Of a stretch of DNA of 64,000 bases, positions 10,910-21,052 are shown piece after piece. Positions within the stretch are counted from its first letter, which is position 1; every line of letters begins with the position of its first letter. The translations under genes were made by a program, and so were the position numbers. The stretch lies in the NCBI RefSeq assembly GCF_018448905.1, contig NZ_RCWA01000008.1, positions 112,031 to 176,030 on the forward strand, written 5' to 3'. Below the pieces are notes generated by a model that searched no databases, was not told where the DNA came from, and was given only the letters and a program-made list of their open reading frames with translations. Origin of the DNA: Photorhabdus heterorhabditis (GTDB lineage Bacteria; Pseudomonadota; Gammaproteobacteria; Enterobacterales; Enterobacteriaceae).

Positions 10910-12043
10910 ATGACGGAACAAAAACAGTCCGCCGAGACAATTGAAAAAGTAATAGAAAAGGTTGAACCCCCGCAACAGCCCGGAATAGAGCCTCAGAAGC
11001 AAAAACGTTCTGGCGTTCTGAGAAACATTATTACTATTGCAATTATTCTGGCAATCGGTGGTGGCCTTTATTACTACGGACAACAGCAAAGCCACTTACT
11101 GAGTGCAGAGAACCATGAGCTGCGCCAACAACTGGAATCGCTGAAACATCAACAATCACAAGATCAGCAACGTATTGAAGCTCTGTTCAAAGAACAGGCG
11201 AAAGCTTCGAGCAAGGTTGCCACACAAGCCGCACAAAATGAGCAATTGGATCGTCATCTGCAAGAATTACAGGCCAAAATATCTGCGTTATCCAGTTCTG
11301 ATGTAAAAAGCTGGCTACTGGCACAGGCTGATTTTCTAGTCAAAATGGCTGGACGAAAATTATGGAATGACCAAGATGTCGTCACTGCCGCTGCTCTGCT
11401 AAAAAATGCAGATGCCAGTCTTGCTGAAATGAATGATCCAAGCCTAATTGAAATTCGTCGTGCAATTACACAGGACATCAGCGAATTATCCGCCATTAGC
11501 CAAGTTGATTTTGATGGCATTATCCTGCGGGTTAATCAGCTCTCTAACCAAGTAGACAACCTGCGTCTGGCTGACAATACCCCCGATGGTTTACCAATGG
11601 ATGAAGACAATCATGAATTGACCGGCACCTTATCCGAATGGCGCCAGAATCTGAGCAAAAGCTGGAACAGCTTTATGGATAACTTCATTACTATCCGTCG
11701 CCGTGATACTGCTGCTGAGCCATTATTGGCACCAAATCAGGATATCTATCTACGGGAAAATATCCGCGCCCGTTTATTGATTGCAGCTCAGGCAATACCG
11801 CGTCATCAAGGAGAAGTATTTAAACAATCACTGGAAACGGTTTCAACCTGGGTCAGAGCTTACTTTAATATTAACGATCCAAATACTAAAGCATTCCTGG
11901 AAGAAATTGATTCACTGAGTCAGCAACCTATTTCCATTACTGTGCCAGATCATCTTTCAAGCCAGCCTTTACTGGAAAAACTGATGCAAACCCGGGTCCG
12001 CAGCTTGCTGTCCCAATCTTCTGCAATCAATCAGGAGGGTTAA
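10910..12043 (+). CDS. hemX: HemX, membrane protein of the hem operon
   Basis: Inner-membrane protein of 377 residues. A charged, proline-rich cytoplasmic N terminus precedes one transmembrane helix (about 36-56, [19 protein letters not shown]). A long glutamine-rich coiled coil (about 60-125) and a periplasmic alpha-helical domain follow. It was once annotated as a uroporphyrinogen methyltransferase, but no methyltransferase motif is visible. Position between hemD and hemY suggests a link to heme synthesis or its membrane organisation; the precise role is unknown. Confidence 0.9.
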   Translation: MTEQKQSAETIEKVIEKVEPPQQPGIEPQKQKRSGVLRNIITIAIILAIGGGLYYYGQQQSHLLSAENHELRQQLESLKHQQSQDQQRIEALFKEQAKASSKVATQAAQNEQLDRHLQELQAKISALSSSDVKSWLLAQADFLVKMAGRKLWNDQDVVTAAALLKNADASLAEMNDPSLIEIRRAITQDISELSAISQVDFDGIILRVNQLSNQVDNLRLADNTPDGLPMDEDNHELTGTLSEWRQNLSKSWNSFMDNFITIRRRDTAAEPLLAPNQDIYLRENIRARLLIAAQAIPRHQGEVFKQSLETVSTWVRAYFNINDPNTKAFLEEIDSLSQQPISITVPDHLSSQPLLEKLMQTRVRSLLSQSSAINQEG

Positions 12044-12046
12044 GCT

Positions 12047-13255
12047 ATGCTGAAAGTCCTGTTACTGTTTGTTGTGCTGATTGTTGGTATTGTGCTTGGT
12101 CCAATAGCTGCGGGTCATCAGGGGTATGTGCTAATTCAAACTGACAACTACAATATTGAAACTAGCGTTACCGGTCTGTTTATTATATTTGTTCTTTTAC
12201 AGTTAGTACTTTGCTTTCTTGGTTGGTGCTACCGCAGAGTTATGCGCACAAGCTCACGCACTCGAGGTTGGTTCCTTGGGCGCAAACGTAGCCGTGCCCA
12301 TGCCCAAACAAAAGAAGCACTGATTAAACTGGCAGAAGGTGATTTCAAACAAGTGGAGCAATTGCTGACCCGTAATGCTGATCATGCAGAACAACCTGTA
12401 GTCAACTATTTACTGGCCGCTGAAGCGGCCCAGCAACGCGGAGATGAATTCCGTACTAATCAATATCTGGAACGTGCAGCAGAAGTCGCAGACAACAATC
12501 AGTTGCCTGTGGATATTACCCGTGTACGTATTCAACTAGCGCAAGGTGAAATTCATGCGGCCCGCCATGGTGTGGACAAACTACTGAATCAAGCTTCACG
12601 CCATCCAGAAGTGTTGCGCCTAGCTGAACAAGCTTATACAAGATCAGGGGCTTACCAGTCACTGATTGACATACTACCGACAATGGAAAAAATCCATCTG
12701 CATGATGAGTCACAAATTCATAAGCTGCGTCAACAAGCCTATATCGGTCTGATGAATCAATATATGTCAGAACAAGGCAGTGAAGGTTTAAAACGTTGGT
12801 GGCATGATCAAGGCCGTAAGATTCGTCATAATGTGGCTTTGCAAATTGCAATATCTGAACATTTGATCGAATGTGACGATCATGAAACTGCACAAAAGAT
12901 CATCCTGGAAAGTTTAAAACGTCAATACGATGAACGTTTACTACGGCTGATCCCACGGTTGAAAAATGAAGATCCAAAACCGGTACAAAAAGCACTGGAC
13001 CATCAATTAAAGCAATATGGTGCTACTCCTTTATTGAATAGTACTCTTGGACAGGTTGCTTTACACCACGGAGAATGGGAAAAAGCAACAAAAGATTTTA
13101 AAGCAGCATTAGCTCAACGCCCCGATGCTCATGATTATGCCTGGCTAGCAGATGCATTGGATAAGTTACGCAAACCGGAAGAAGCGGCACAGGTTCGCCG
13201 TGAGGGATTGGTGCTAACTTTGAAGCGTAAGAGTAACGTAGTTCATAGCAAATAG
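12047..13255 (+). CDS. hemY: HemY, TPR-containing membrane protein
   Basis: 402 residues, with two N-terminal transmembrane helices (about 3-22 and 40-62) and then a tetratricopeptide-type helical region, as in enterobacterial HemY. It is not the unrelated Gram-positive protoporphyrinogen oxidase of the same name. A role in the late heme pathway or envelope is assumed from operon position. It starts 3 bases after hemX and ends the operon. Confidence 0.92.
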   Translation: MLKVLLLFVVLIVGIVLGPIAAGHQGYVLIQTDNYNIETSVTGLFIIFVLLQLVLCFLGWCYRRVMRTSSRTRGWFLGRKRSRAHAQTKEALIKLAEGDFKQVEQLLTRNADHAEQPVVNYLLAAEAAQQRGDEFRTNQYLERAAEVADNNQLPVDITRVRIQLAQGEIHAARHGVDKLLNQASRHPEVLRLAEQAYTRSGAYQSLIDILPTMEKIHLHDESQIHKLRQQAYIGLMNQYMSEQGSEGLKRWWHDQGRKIRHNVALQIAISEHLIECDDHETAQKIILESLKRQYDERLLRLIPRLKNEDPKPVQKALDHQLKQYGATPLLNSTLGQVALHHGEWEKATKDFKAALAQRPDAHDYAWLADALDKLRKPEEAAQVRREGLVLTLKRKSNVVHSK

Positions 13256-13321
13256 CTCAGATAACACGGTATCTTCGCTATCCAGTTACCGTTATTCTTT
13301 TCGCATTTTTCACACTTCACT

Positions 13322-13348
13322 AAAAATGCCCCATTCGAGGGCATTTTT
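13322..13348. terminator. Bidirectional terminator after hemY
   Basis: A near-perfect stem AAAAATGCCC / GGGCATTTTT with a seven-base loop, flanked by A and T runs, so it can act on both strands. It lies between hemY and the convergent TM2 pseudogene, whose stop immediately adjoins it. Confidence 0.8.
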
Positions 13349-13643
13349 CTAGCCATATTTTCTGGCGAAATCTTCATCGGAAGTGCAGAGATAAATAATA
13401 AATTCAATAAACGAGATAAGTGAAGGAATGAACATCCAGCAAAATAGTAGGTATAAAATTCCCATGCCTATCTTACCCAAATAAAATTTATGGGCGCCAA
13501 AGCTACCAAGAAAAAAATGCCAATAATGCCGCCACAATTCTGTTATTACTACCAGAAGAATGTACCCTTATCATCGCCCCACAATGTGGGCACGACTATG
13601 CAGATTCATGCAACATCTTTCCGCAGCCAAAGCATCCAATCAT
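13349..13643 (-). pseudogene. Zinc-ribbon plus TM2-domain membrane protein, broken gene
   Basis: Joining two frames from an ATG at 13643 gives an N-terminal zinc-ribbon (CFGCGK, then SCPHCGA), the segment NNRIVAALLAFF, then LGSFGAHKFYLGK and two hydrophobic helices ending DEDFARKYG. This is the layout of bacterial TM2 proteins. Two lesions are visible: an in-frame TAG at 13596-13598 and a T7 run (13511-13517 on the plus strand) where T6 would keep the frame. The remaining 62-residue open part lacks the zinc ribbon. TM2 proteins have no settled function. The frameshift alone could be a sequencing error; the amber codon argues for real decay. Confidence 0.8.
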
Positions 13644-13793
13644 TCTTGATATTTATATATTCCCTTTAAGTAGGTTAAAAAAGTAACCAAGCCTATTTTA
13701 TAGCGAAACCAGCAATCATATTTTCAGCTTTGCCTATATTAGATATTCATATCTGAACCGTTCATAGATTAAAGATATTCCTAAAGATGGGCC

Positions 13794-14004
13794 AAAAAAA
13801 CACCTACCTTAGAAAGATAGGTGTATAAATACAATCAGGTCTACAGACGGATAGTGCCTCACTCAACGTTGAGTCCGGTCGGTGATGAAAAGACAGCTGT
13901 ATCTTATTCATCGTGACATGGACAATAGGCACCGATAATCGGCTCTGCATCATCCCTGGGTTTATGAAGCTTATGCTGTCATAAGAAATAGGATGAGCAT
14001 CTAC
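13794..14004 (-). ncRNA. glmZ: GlmZ small RNA
   Basis: The minus strand begins GTAGATGCTCATCC, contains ATGATGCAGAGCCG and the conserved 3' segment CAACGTTGAGTGAGGC, and ends in a hairpin (CACCTATCTT / AAGGTAGGTG) followed by T7. This matches enterobacterial GlmZ in sequence, size (about 211 nt; 207 in E. coli) and position next to hemY. GlmZ base-pairs with the glmS leader with Hfq to raise glucosamine-6-phosphate synthase, and is cleaved by RNase E with RapZ when not protected by GlmY. Confidence 0.93.
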
Positions 14005-14016
14005 ATTTTTATGGCA

Positions 14017-14032
14017 TGCATTTAACGTGCCA
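14017..14032 (-). promoter_or_regulatory. Sigma54 promoter of glmZ
   Basis: On the minus strand TGGCAC (-24) and ATGCA (-12) are separated by GTTAA, one base off the consensus TGGCAC-N5-TTGCA. It ends 12 bases before the expected 5' end of GlmZ. In some enterobacteria, Yersinia for example, glmZ as well as glmY uses sigma54, and this genome seems to belong to that group. Confidence 0.85.
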
Positions 14033-14127
14033 GCTTTTATTCAAGTGAATAACTGCCTCGCTTTATCAGCTATTTCTCCATTTATTACAACGAGAAAGCA
14101 AACCACGATAAAGCTCGCTTCATTAAC

Positions 14128-14145
14128 TGTCTCTTATTTGAGACA
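14128..14145. promoter_or_regulatory. GlrR (QseF) activator site 1 for glmZ
   Basis: TGTC-N10-GACA, an exact match to the consensus of the sigma54 activator GlrR, about 110 bases upstream of the -24/-12 element. The spacer reads TCTTATTTGA and is identical in site 2. Confidence 0.85.
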
Positions 14146-14191
14146 ATCCCTCACGCGTTTTAAATTTTTAATTTAAATTCAATATGTTAAA

Positions 14192-14209
14192 AGTCTCTTA
14201 TTTGAGACA
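14192..14209. promoter_or_regulatory. GlrR (QseF) activator site 2 for glmZ
   Basis: AGTC-N10-GACA with the same ten-base spacer as site 1, 64 bases further upstream, close to six helical turns, so both would face the same side of the DNA. An IHF-like match (ATTCAATATGTTA, 14177-14189, 12 of 13 consensus positions) lies between them. GlrK/GlrR control in response to envelope state is inferred from family knowledge. Confidence 0.8.
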
Positions 14210-14382
14210 GTCAATATATCTATTGTCGTCAAAATACAACAAGATAATAAATTACAATATAAAACAAATAGTTAATACCAGAGAAAAGAGTGATTCAATC
14301 AACTTAGATCAACAAACCGCATGTTGCGAATAAGAGGCAAAAAAGGAAACAGGAAGAGTGGAAGGGCAAAAAGGTTAAATGC

Positions 14383-14406
14383 AAAAAAACCCCGCAATGC
14401 AGGGTT
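14383..14406 (-). terminator. Terminator of the tRNA operon
   Basis: On the minus strand AACCC and GGGGTT flank TGCATTGC and are followed by T7. It lies 12 bases after the CCA end of tRNA-Pro. Confidence 0.8.
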
Positions 14407-14418
14407 CTTCCTGGAATC

Positions 14419-14495
14419 TGGTCGGCGAGAGAGGATTCGAACCTCCGACCCACTGGTCCCAAACCAGTTGCGCTACCAAGCTGCGCTACTCGCCG
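14419..14495 (-). tRNA. proM: tRNA-Pro (anticodon TGG)
   Basis: 77 nt with encoded CCA. The acceptor arms CGGCGAG/CTCGCCG pair, and the anticodon loop reads TTTGGGA with TGG. Last of the four tRNA genes in an operon with the E. coli argX-hisR-leuT-proM order. Confidence 0.97.
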
Positions 14496-14512
14496 AAATT
14501 TTTTCTTTTTTA

Positions 14513-14599
14513 TGGTGCGAAAGGGGGGACTTGAACCCCCACGTCCGTAAGGACACTAACACCTGAAGCTAGCGCGTCTACCAATTCCGCCACCCTCGC
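14513..14599 (-). tRNA. leuT: tRNA-Leu (anticodon CAG)
   Basis: 87 nt with a long variable arm and encoded CCA; the anticodon loop is CTTCAGGTG with CAG. It reads the common CTG leucine codon. Third gene of the tRNA operon. Confidence 0.97.
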
Positions 14600-14614
14600 G
14601 TGTCACAAAAAAGA

Positions 14615-14691
14615 TGGGGTGGCTAATGGGACTCGAACCCACGACAACTGGAATCACAATCCAGGGCTCTACCAACTGAGCTATAGCCACC
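14615..14691 (-). tRNA. hisR: tRNA-His (anticodon GTG)
   Basis: 77 nt with encoded CCA and the extra 5' G (G-1) characteristic of tRNA-His; the anticodon loop is TTGTGAT with GTG. Second gene of the operon. Confidence 0.97.
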
Positions 14692-14761
14692 ATAACAGCT
14701 ATTTAATAATTCACTACTTACAACAGCAAAATACACCACCGCAGCTCTTGCACGCTATTAA

Positions 14762-14838
<77 letters not shown>

Positions 14839-14859
14839 TTAACGCCGTTGCGGATGGGG

Positions 14860-14888
14860 ATAGTACGGATTTAATGATCTACTGTCCA
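14860..14888 (-). promoter_or_regulatory. Promoter of the argX-hisR-leuT-proM operon
   Basis: The -35 box TGGACA (14883-14888) and -10 box TACTAT (14860-14865) are separated by exactly 17 bases. A C-rich stretch follows the -10 box, the kind of discriminator typical of stable-RNA promoters under stringent control. The start would be about 15 bases before the tRNA-Arg 5' end. Confidence 0.8.
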
Positions 14889-14991
14889 GTGCTTTTTTTC
14901 AGAAATGATGCATTTGATTACACCTTGCTCATTTCGTTGATAAAGCCAGCTCTTAATTTCTCTACCACCCCAGCTATGACAGCAAATTAAT

Positions 14992-16371
14992 CTATCGGAC
15001 TATTAGCTTTCTGACACTAAAAAGCCTTACCAACCAATAAATAAGCGACACTATTAGCAAAAATCCTCCGCCTACCAACAGTGAAAAACGGGTATCAGGG
15101 TTAATCGCCATGCCCACCAACACACAACATAAAAATGCCAGTGTCAGATAATTTACATATGGGAACAAAATAGATTTGAAATTATGTTGTTTCAATGCCG
15201 CTTGATGGTGCTGACGAAAACGCAGCTGGCTCACCAGAATAACAAACCACGGAACCATCCCCGGCAGGACACTAGCACTGTAGACATAAACAAAAACCGC
15301 CTGTGGGTTTGGGATCAGGTAATTCAAACTGGAACCTACCATCAAACACAAGATCGTAATGGCAATACACGTTACTGGTACACCATTCTTTGACAATTTA
15401 GTCAGTGATGAGGGTAACTGTCGATTTTGCGCCAATGCATAGAGCATACGTCCACCACTGTACATACCACTGTTACAACCAGAAAGCGCAGCGGTCAATA
15501 CGACAAAGTTAATCACGGCTGCTGCTGAAGTGATTCCTACTTTGGTAAATGTCATCACAAACGGGCTACCCTGTGAACCAACTTCTGTCCACGGAAATAA
15601 TGTAACCACAATGAAAATCGCGCCTACGTAGAAAATCAAGATGCGCCAGAGAATATTGTTAATCGCTTTCTTTAAGGTAACCTGTGGATTTTTAGCCTCC
15701 CCCGCAGTGATACCTACCAGTTCCACCCCCTGATAAGATGCAACCACAATACAGAGCGCAAACAAGAACCCTTGCCAACTACCAGCAAAAAAACCACCAT
15801 GAGCAGTCAAATTACCCAATCCAATAGGTTGCCATTGATTACCGATGCCAAAAAATATCAGCGCCAGACCAACCAGGATCATCACGATAATTGTGGTCAC
15901 CTTAATCATAGCAAACCAAAATTCTAACTCACCATAAAGACGTACCGCCGCCAAGTTTGCCAAAGCGACCAATGCCACTGCAATTAATGCTGACACCCAT
16001 TGAGGAAGTTCAGGGAACCAGAACTCGGCATAAACGCCAATAGCTGTTATTTCTGATATCCCTACTGCCACCCACATAAACCAATAACCCCAAGCGGTCA
16101 GGCATCCCCAATATGGGCTGAGATATTTATGCCCAAAAGAAGCGAAAGAACCCGTAACAGGCTCAAGAAACAGCATTTCCCCCATGGAGCGCATAATGAA
16201 GAAAACAAAAATTCCGGCAATAATGTAAGCCAGCAAAACAGAAGGCCCCGCCCATTTCAGCGTGCTGGCTGAGCCCATAAACAGACCGACACCAATAGTT
16301 CCGCCTAATGCGATTAGCTCGATATGACGGGCTTCTAAACCTCGTTGCAGGCCCTGTTGTTGATCTGCCAT
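14992..16371 (-). CDS. yifK: Amino-acid permease YifK/ThrP
   Basis: APC-superfamily transporter of the amino acid-polyamine-organocation type with twelve hydrophobic segments. E. coli YifK (ThrP) imports threonine and serine. The N-terminal [20 protein letters not shown] is the family signature of the first helix. I start at the ATG at 16371 (459 residues, 461 in E. coli), which matches the homologue's MAEQ start. A TTG-independent ATG five codons upstream adds MDREF and is less likely. It lies between wecG and the tRNA operon, as in E. coli. Confidence 0.92.
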   Translation of the reverse strand: MADQQQGLQRGLEARHIELIALGGTIGVGLFMGSASTLKWAGPSVLLAYIIAGIFVFFIMRSMGEMLFLEPVTGSFASFGHKYLSPYWGCLTAWGYWFMWVAVGISEITAIGVYAEFWFPELPQWVSALIAVALVALANLAAVRLYGELEFWFAMIKVTTIIVMILVGLALIFFGIGNQWQPIGLGNLTAHGGFFAGSWQGFLFALCIVVASYQGVELVGITAGEAKNPQVTLKKAINNILWRILIFYVGAIFIVVTLFPWTEVGSQGSPFVMTFTKVGITSAAAVINFVVLTAALSGCNSGMYSGGRMLYALAQNRQLPSSLTKLSKNGVPVTCIAITILCLMVGSSLNYLIPNPQAVFVYVYSASVLPGMVPWFVILVSQLRFRQHHQAALKQHNFKSILFPYVNYLTLAFLCCVLVGMAINPDTRFSLLVGGGFLLIVSLIYWLVRLFSVRKLIVR

Positions 16372-16575
16372 AAATTCCCTGTCCATTGTTATGTGTTGTA
16401 ATGTGTAATAGTCAAAATATACAAAACTGGTTTTGACCAGCCATAAAAATGGCAGGGATCAAAACATGTTTTTCCACTCAGTGGAATAAAAAATTACCCA
16501 ATAATTAGTATTGATAGTAAAAGCCCGGCAGGATCAAACGGTTATATAGACGCTGTGAAATGAATTTTTTGACAA

Positions 16576-16601
16576 CCTGTCGCAAATTGTTATACGACAG
16601 G
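16576..16601. repeat. Inverted repeat in the yifK-wecG spacer
   Basis: CCTGTCG and CGACAGG form a perfect 7-base stem around a 12-base A+T-rich loop, in the 242-base spacer downstream of wecG and upstream of yifK. No T-run follows, so it is not a standard terminator; it may stabilise the 3' end of the ECA transcript or shape the yifK leader. The rest of the spacer shows nothing clear. Confidence 0.4.
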
Positions 16602-16613
16602 CAGACAACACAT

Positions 16614-17351
16614 TTACAGACGATTGAAGTAGTAATATCCCAAAAACTTCAATAGCTTAAACTGGCGACGGATACGGCTTGGTTGTGATAACAAACGATA
16701 AAACCATTCAAGCCCGAGGTTCTGCCATACTTTCGGCGCACGTTTTACATGACCGGTAAATACGTCATAAGTACCACCAACCCCCATATAGAGAGCATCG
16801 AAATGAATTTTACGGCAGTCGCGCATGAAAATTTCCTGCTTAGGCGACCCCATTGCAACTGTTACAATTGCTGCTCCGCTAGCATGAATCCGTTCAAAAA
16901 CAATATTACGTTCTTCTGGTGTGAAATAACCATTCTGGCTGCCAACAATATTGACGTTCCATTGAGTCCGTAATTTGTTTTCCGTTTGTTCCAATATCTC
17001 TGGTTTCCCCCCGACCAGAAAAACAGGAGTACCTTCCTTGCCAGCACGTTCCATCATCGCTTCCCACAAATCTGCCCCCGCTACGCGAGAAACTTTAGCA
17101 TCAAGGTATTTACGGCGGATAGCACGTACAATGCTGATACCATCGGCATACAGATATTCTACTTCACCTAACAAAGTACTCAGAGTATTGTCTTCTTCCG
17201 CTGTCAGAACTTTTTCTGCATTAATTGCAACCAAAGTACCCGTCTTTACCTGCCCTCGCTGAAAAATATGGTCAAGAAAGTGCGCCATATCGCGAAAGCC
17301 CCAAATATTCAAGCCGCGAATGTTATACTTAGGAATATTGTTTCGCTCCAT
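16614..17351 (-). CDS. wecG: UDP-ManNAcA transferase WecG
   Basis: WecG/TagA/CpsF-family glycosyltransferase (245 residues; 246 in E. coli) that adds N-acetyl-D-mannosaminuronic acid to lipid I, forming ECA lipid II on the inner leaflet. Conserved parts include [31 protein letters not shown] and [12 protein letters not shown]. It is the last gene of the ECA operon, 15 bases after wzyE. Confidence 0.96.
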   Translation of the reverse strand: MERNNIPKYNIRGLNIWGFRDMAHFLDHIFQRGQVKTGTLVAINAEKVLTAEEDNTLSTLLGEVEYLYADGISIVRAIRRKYLDAKVSRVAGADLWEAMMERAGKEGTPVFLVGGKPEILEQTENKLRTQWNVNIVGSQNGYFTPEERNIVFERIHASGAAIVTVAMGSPKQEIFMRDCRKIHFDALYMGVGGTYDVFTGHVKRAPKVWQNLGLEWFYRLLSQPSRIRRQFKLLKFLGYYYFNRL

Positions 17352-17366
17352 TTTCTTTCCTTAATA

Positions 17367-18722
17367 TTACAACGGACGTTTTTGCGATAAAGCCCAGTTG
17401 CTAGTCAAATATTTTCTGATAAGCCCAGCACTGTCAAACAGCCAATACAACAACTTAGCAACCACCAAACATAAACCAAAAATAATACAGAAAAACACCA
17501 CTCGGGAAACAAATGAATCCAACCCTTCACGAGCCAGAACTATCATGTTGAAGATCGCTCCGAAGCAAAATGCCTGCAAAATAGCAGCCTTATAACGATT
17601 AGTCTCCTGTTTCCCCAACTCATAAATCCAGTCAAACCACTTAATTATCAACCCAACAACAATCGCACCAACCGGAATAAACAGCACTCCCCCCATAACA
17701 ATCAAAGATCCTATTAAAGTTGGGGAAATTGCTAAGCCGGAGTGGTTATCTAACACTTCCCAAGTAAAGTAATTTGCAGAATTCAACACAGCATCAGGGC
17801 GTCCTGGCCAAAGCCAACTTGGAATGAAAACATAGAAATCACGGATAATCGGTGCCAACCCCTGAAAATCGATTTTGTCGTAGTTATTCAACAATAACGC
17901 AAAATTTTCCCACGGAGAGAAAGTATCTCTTGTGAGATAAAGGAAAGTATAAAACGCTTCTGCACCACTGACATCCAAACTATAGCGTTTAAGAGCCAAC
18001 CAGAACATACCAACAATTCCCACTGCTCCCGCAGTTATCAGCATCCACAATGTTATCCAACCACGAACAATGCCGATAAATAGAAACAGCGCAAACGCAA
18101 TAATAATATTAGCCCGTGTTCCCCCAACAATCACATAAGTCAAAATCCCGAAAGCAACCGTGCTTATCAGAAAAAACAGCCAGCGTAATTGTGTCGGTTT
18201 CAGGAAATAAACGACTAGCATGGCTGGAATAAAGAAGTAAAAGAACCGTTTTAAGGCAACACCAGACACCTGACTGGAGAAAATCTGACTATACGACTGT
18301 AATTTAAACAATAGAAACCCATTCTGCATGAAGAATAGCCCAACGGTCACAACCGCAACTAATGTCAGTAGTAACCATGTCAAATTAGTTTCTACCCGGT
18401 TCATGGTGAATACCGGTGCTTTGGGTTGCCCAGAAGGTCTTTTCAGCCGAGTTTTATAACTGACATAATAAATTGCATAGAAGCACGTTGAAGCCAACAG
18501 AGCATGTAACAAAGAGTCTACTGGTACCACCTCAACATCAAACTGAAAAACCAGCAAGCACGTCAGTGGGAAACCGAAATAGAACGTCAGCAAATAAAGT
18601 AATGAGAAGAACACATTGAAATTAAAACGTACACGTCGGAATTCCTGATAAGCTAGCGTCAGGATAAAAACCAGTGATATCAGGTAAACAGTAAATAATC
18701 CGCCAAATTGCGTTAAACTCAT
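17367..18722 (-). CDS. wzyE: ECA polymerase WzyE
   Basis: Polytopic inner-membrane polymerase joining ECA trisaccharide repeats in the periplasm. It has about 11 hydrophobic segments; the central [17 protein letters not shown] and [18 protein letters not shown] regions are strongly conserved. The ATG at 18722 gives 451 residues (450 in E. coli) and overlaps the wecF stop as ATGA. A longer frame opening 13 codons upstream lies inside wecF and is not likely used. Confidence 0.95.
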   Translation of the reverse strand: MSLTQFGGLFTVYLISLVFILTLAYQEFRRVRFNFNVFFSLLYLLTFYFGFPLTCLLVFQFDVEVVPVDSLLHALLASTCFYAIYYVSYKTRLKRPSGQPKAPVFTMNRVETNLTWLLLTLVAVVTVGLFFMQNGFLLFKLQSYSQIFSSQVSGVALKRFFYFFIPAMLVVYFLKPTQLRWLFFLISTVAFGILTYVIVGGTRANIIIAFALFLFIGIVRGWITLWMLITAGAVGIVGMFWLALKRYSLDVSGAEAFYTFLYLTRDTFSPWENFALLLNNYDKIDFQGLAPIIRDFYVFIPSWLWPGRPDAVLNSANYFTWEVLDNHSGLAISPTLIGSLIVMGGVLFIPVGAIVVGLIIKWFDWIYELGKQETNRYKAAILQAFCFGAIFNMIVLAREGLDSFVSRVVFFCIIFGLCLVVAKLLYWLFDSAGLIRKYLTSNWALSQKRPL

Positions 18723-19804
18723 TGCTGCTCTCCTGCCACTTTTGCCAGCGCTTGCCGCCAACCATCAACAACGTTTGGGCTGAAGAAAGCTATTGTATTC
18801 CTGTCTAAAGAAAGCATCTGCCGTTGTGCTTCGGCAATCAATTGTCTATCCAAAGGATCGCCGCAGAAAAATACCGGTACCTGCTGTTCTGTCAGATCCT
18901 GCCAGAAAAGATTTCGACGACTAAGTACAAATGGCACCCCAAATTGTATCAACAGGCAAATTGTTCCAACCCCTTGCTGGCGGTCAAATATGAAATACCC
19001 TAAATCGCAACAACGCAGTAATGCCAGATAGTCATCAAATTCCATCTTTTGCTTAATAATTTTCAAACTTTCTGAGCAAAACAGTGATAAAGCCGTTTGC
19101 TCAACCTGATCAATATAAGCCTGATTATTCTCCGGATAACCCATCGGAATGACTATTCGTACCTTATCACCAAATTGCTTATGAATAGCTTTGAGTGCGG
19201 CGATATGTCGGTTTGATCGATCACCGGAGTTCCCCAGCAAAATTGTCATTCTGTTATCGTCAGAAGGTGTTTTTTCTACCATCGTCAAAGCTGGCTCCAT
19301 TCTGGTTGGGAAATAAAGCAACGATGTTGGTACCTTCAGATGATGCTGAGAATAAAAATGTGAATCCCCACGAGTCGCAAATACATGTTCCACTCGATTC
19401 TGCGCCAAACGACGTAGAAAATAAAACAGGCGGAATTTCAACTGGCGAGAATCTTCATACAAATCTGCTCCCCAAGCATGCCACCAAAATTGATTGCGTT
19501 TAATTTTTCCTGACAACAGTGCCAACCATAAACCTGTATTAAATTGACCATGAAAAAAAAACCGGCAAGCTCTGTCTGACTGCGCTTTAGCAGTAACCGC
19601 CTGCGCCAGAGCTTTTTTACTGTCAAAAAATGTCATATCCAACTCCGGACAATCATCCAGAGAAGCTCGATTCCTGGTCACCACCATAAACTTTGGTTTA
19701 GCCGAAAAACCCATTTCTTGCGCTAAGACATCATTAAAAAAGCGTAATACCGTTCGATTGTGATGCGGGATATCAGATCCCAGAACGTGAATTAGGGTAG
19801 TCAT
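18719..19804 (-). CDS. wecF: TDP-Fuc4NAc:lipid II transferase WecF
   Basis: Transfers 4-acetamido-4,6-dideoxy-D-galactose (Fuc4NAc) to ECA lipid II, completing lipid III. The ATG at 19804 overlaps the wzxE stop (ATGA) and gives 361 residues (359 in E. coli), starting [19 protein letters not shown]. Other conserved parts are [32 protein letters not shown] and the late [11 protein letters not shown]56 family, also called RffT. Confidence 0.96.
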   Translation of the reverse strand: MTTLIHVLGSDIPHHNRTVLRFFNDVLAQEMGFSAKPKFMVVTRNRASLDDCPELDMTFFDSKKALAQAVTAKAQSDRACRFFFHGQFNTGLWLALLSGKIKRNQFWWHAWGADLYEDSRQLKFRLFYFLRRLAQNRVEHVFATRGDSHFYSQHHLKVPTSLLYFPTRMEPALTMVEKTPSDDNRMTILLGNSGDRSNRHIAALKAIHKQFGDKVRIVIPMGYPENNQAYIDQVEQTALSLFCSESLKIIKQKMEFDDYLALLRCCDLGYFIFDRQQGVGTICLLIQFGVPFVLSRRNLFWQDLTEQQVPVFFCGDPLDRQLIAEAQRQMLSLDRNTIAFFSPNVVDGWRQALAKVAGEQQ

Positions 19805-21051
19805 GCTCGCCTGCGGTAAATAAGAAATACACCACAACAAAGGGTGAAATAAACAATATAAGTTGTCATATAGGCTTGTGCTGCGCCTAACGCTCCATTA
19901 GCAGGAATAAGCCAGTGGGAAAAACCAGTAAGCAACAAAAACTGACTAACCTCAGTTAGCACATAAAAACGCAACGCAGCTTTGGCAATCACTAAGTAAC
20001 CAAAAACATAGGCGCCCACTTTCAAGACATCACCAACCAGCTGCCAAGCAAACAAATCACGCATAGCTGTAAATTTGTCGGAAAACAGCAACCAAATGGC
20101 AAAATCACGCAACAACCATACAGTAAAACTCGCAACAGCCACCGCTGGCAAAACAAATTTCAACGCCTTGACTATCTCATCTGATATTTCGACCTTACCC
20201 TGTAATCGTGAAAGTGTTGGCAACAGATAAACACTGAAAGAAGCTGTAATAAATTGCAGGTAAGCATCGGAAATACTACTTACACCTTGCCAGATACCCA
20301 CATCATCCCAACTATAATGCGCGGCCAGCAAGTTTCGCATCATAATGTAAGCAACTGGTAAAGTAATAGAAGTCAACAAAGCCATAAGGGTAAATTTGCC
20401 GAGTTGACTAGCGAGTACCTTATCCCACATAGGCTTAAGATCTGATAACGGAACCACGTTGCGATACCAAAGCATCAGCCCCGCAGGAAATATTATCAGT
20501 GCTGGCACTAAAGCCAAACCAGCCAAAGCACCTTCATACCCTCCAAGAGTAAAGCAAAGATAATAAGCCATCACGCCAATTAAACTACCAAGAATAATAG
20601 CCAGGGCATTCCCCAGAGCATCCCTGTATCCTTTCAAAATAGCCAGAAAATAGTTGGCACTGGCAATACCCATTTGAATAAATGCAAGCGCCTGCACAAC
20701 GGGTTCATAATCTTGATGACCAAATAATCCAATACTGATTGATCCACTGAACAACAAAAAAATTACTGCCAACAGCGTGGAAAATCCCAAGATAATGGCA
20801 GAAGACGTTCCTAATACCGCACGCAGCCTTTCCGGTCGCTGCTGATATTCAGCAACATATTTAGTCACACCATTAAAAATACCTGCTCCTGCCAATACCC
20901 CCAGCACGGTAATAAGTTGACGGAAATTACCCGCCAGCCCAACACCACTGGGACCGAAAGCAACTGCCAGTAATTTAACAATCAAAAGCCCCACACCGAT
21001 CTTTATCAGTGTAGAGCCAGCAGTCCATACCGATGCTTTAGCCAGTGACAT
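19801..21051 (-). CDS. wzxE: ECA lipid III flippase WzxE
   Basis: MOP-superfamily flippase moving undecaprenyl-PP-linked ECA trisaccharide across the inner membrane. The ATG at 21051, one base after the wecE stop, gives 416 residues, the E. coli length; an in-frame TTG three codons earlier lies within wecE. Twelve hydrophobic helices; [21 protein letters not shown] and [20 protein letters not shown] are hallmark segments. Confidence 0.96.
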   Translation of the reverse strand: MSLAKASVWTAGSTLIKIGVGLLIVKLLAVAFGPSGVGLAGNFRQLITVLGVLAGAGIFNGVTKYVAEYQQRPERLRAVLGTSSAIILGFSTLLAVIFLLFSGSISIGLFGHQDYEPVVQALAFIQMGIASANYFLAILKGYRDALGNALAIILGSLIGVMAYYLCFTLGGYEGALAGLALVPALIIFPAGLMLWYRNVVPLSDLKPMWDKVLASQLGKFTLMALLTSITLPVAYIMMRNLLAAHYSWDDVGIWQGVSSISDAYLQFITASFSVYLLPTLSRLQGKVEISDEIVKALKFVLPAVAVASFTVWLLRDFAIWLLFSDKFTAMRDLFAWQLVGDVLKVGAYVFGYLVIAKAALRFYVLTEVSQFLLLTGFSHWLIPANGALGAAQAYMTTYIVYFTLCCGVFLIYRRRA

Positions 21052-21052
21052 A

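Noticed and set aside
12516-12893. Minus-strand 125-codon frame inside hemY
   Set aside because: It lies wholly opposite a conserved gene, resembles no protein family I know, and has no ribosome site; a shadow frame.
16576-16601. Terminator of the ECA operon
   Set aside because: The 7-base stem has a long A+T-rich loop and is not followed by T residues on the transcribed strand.
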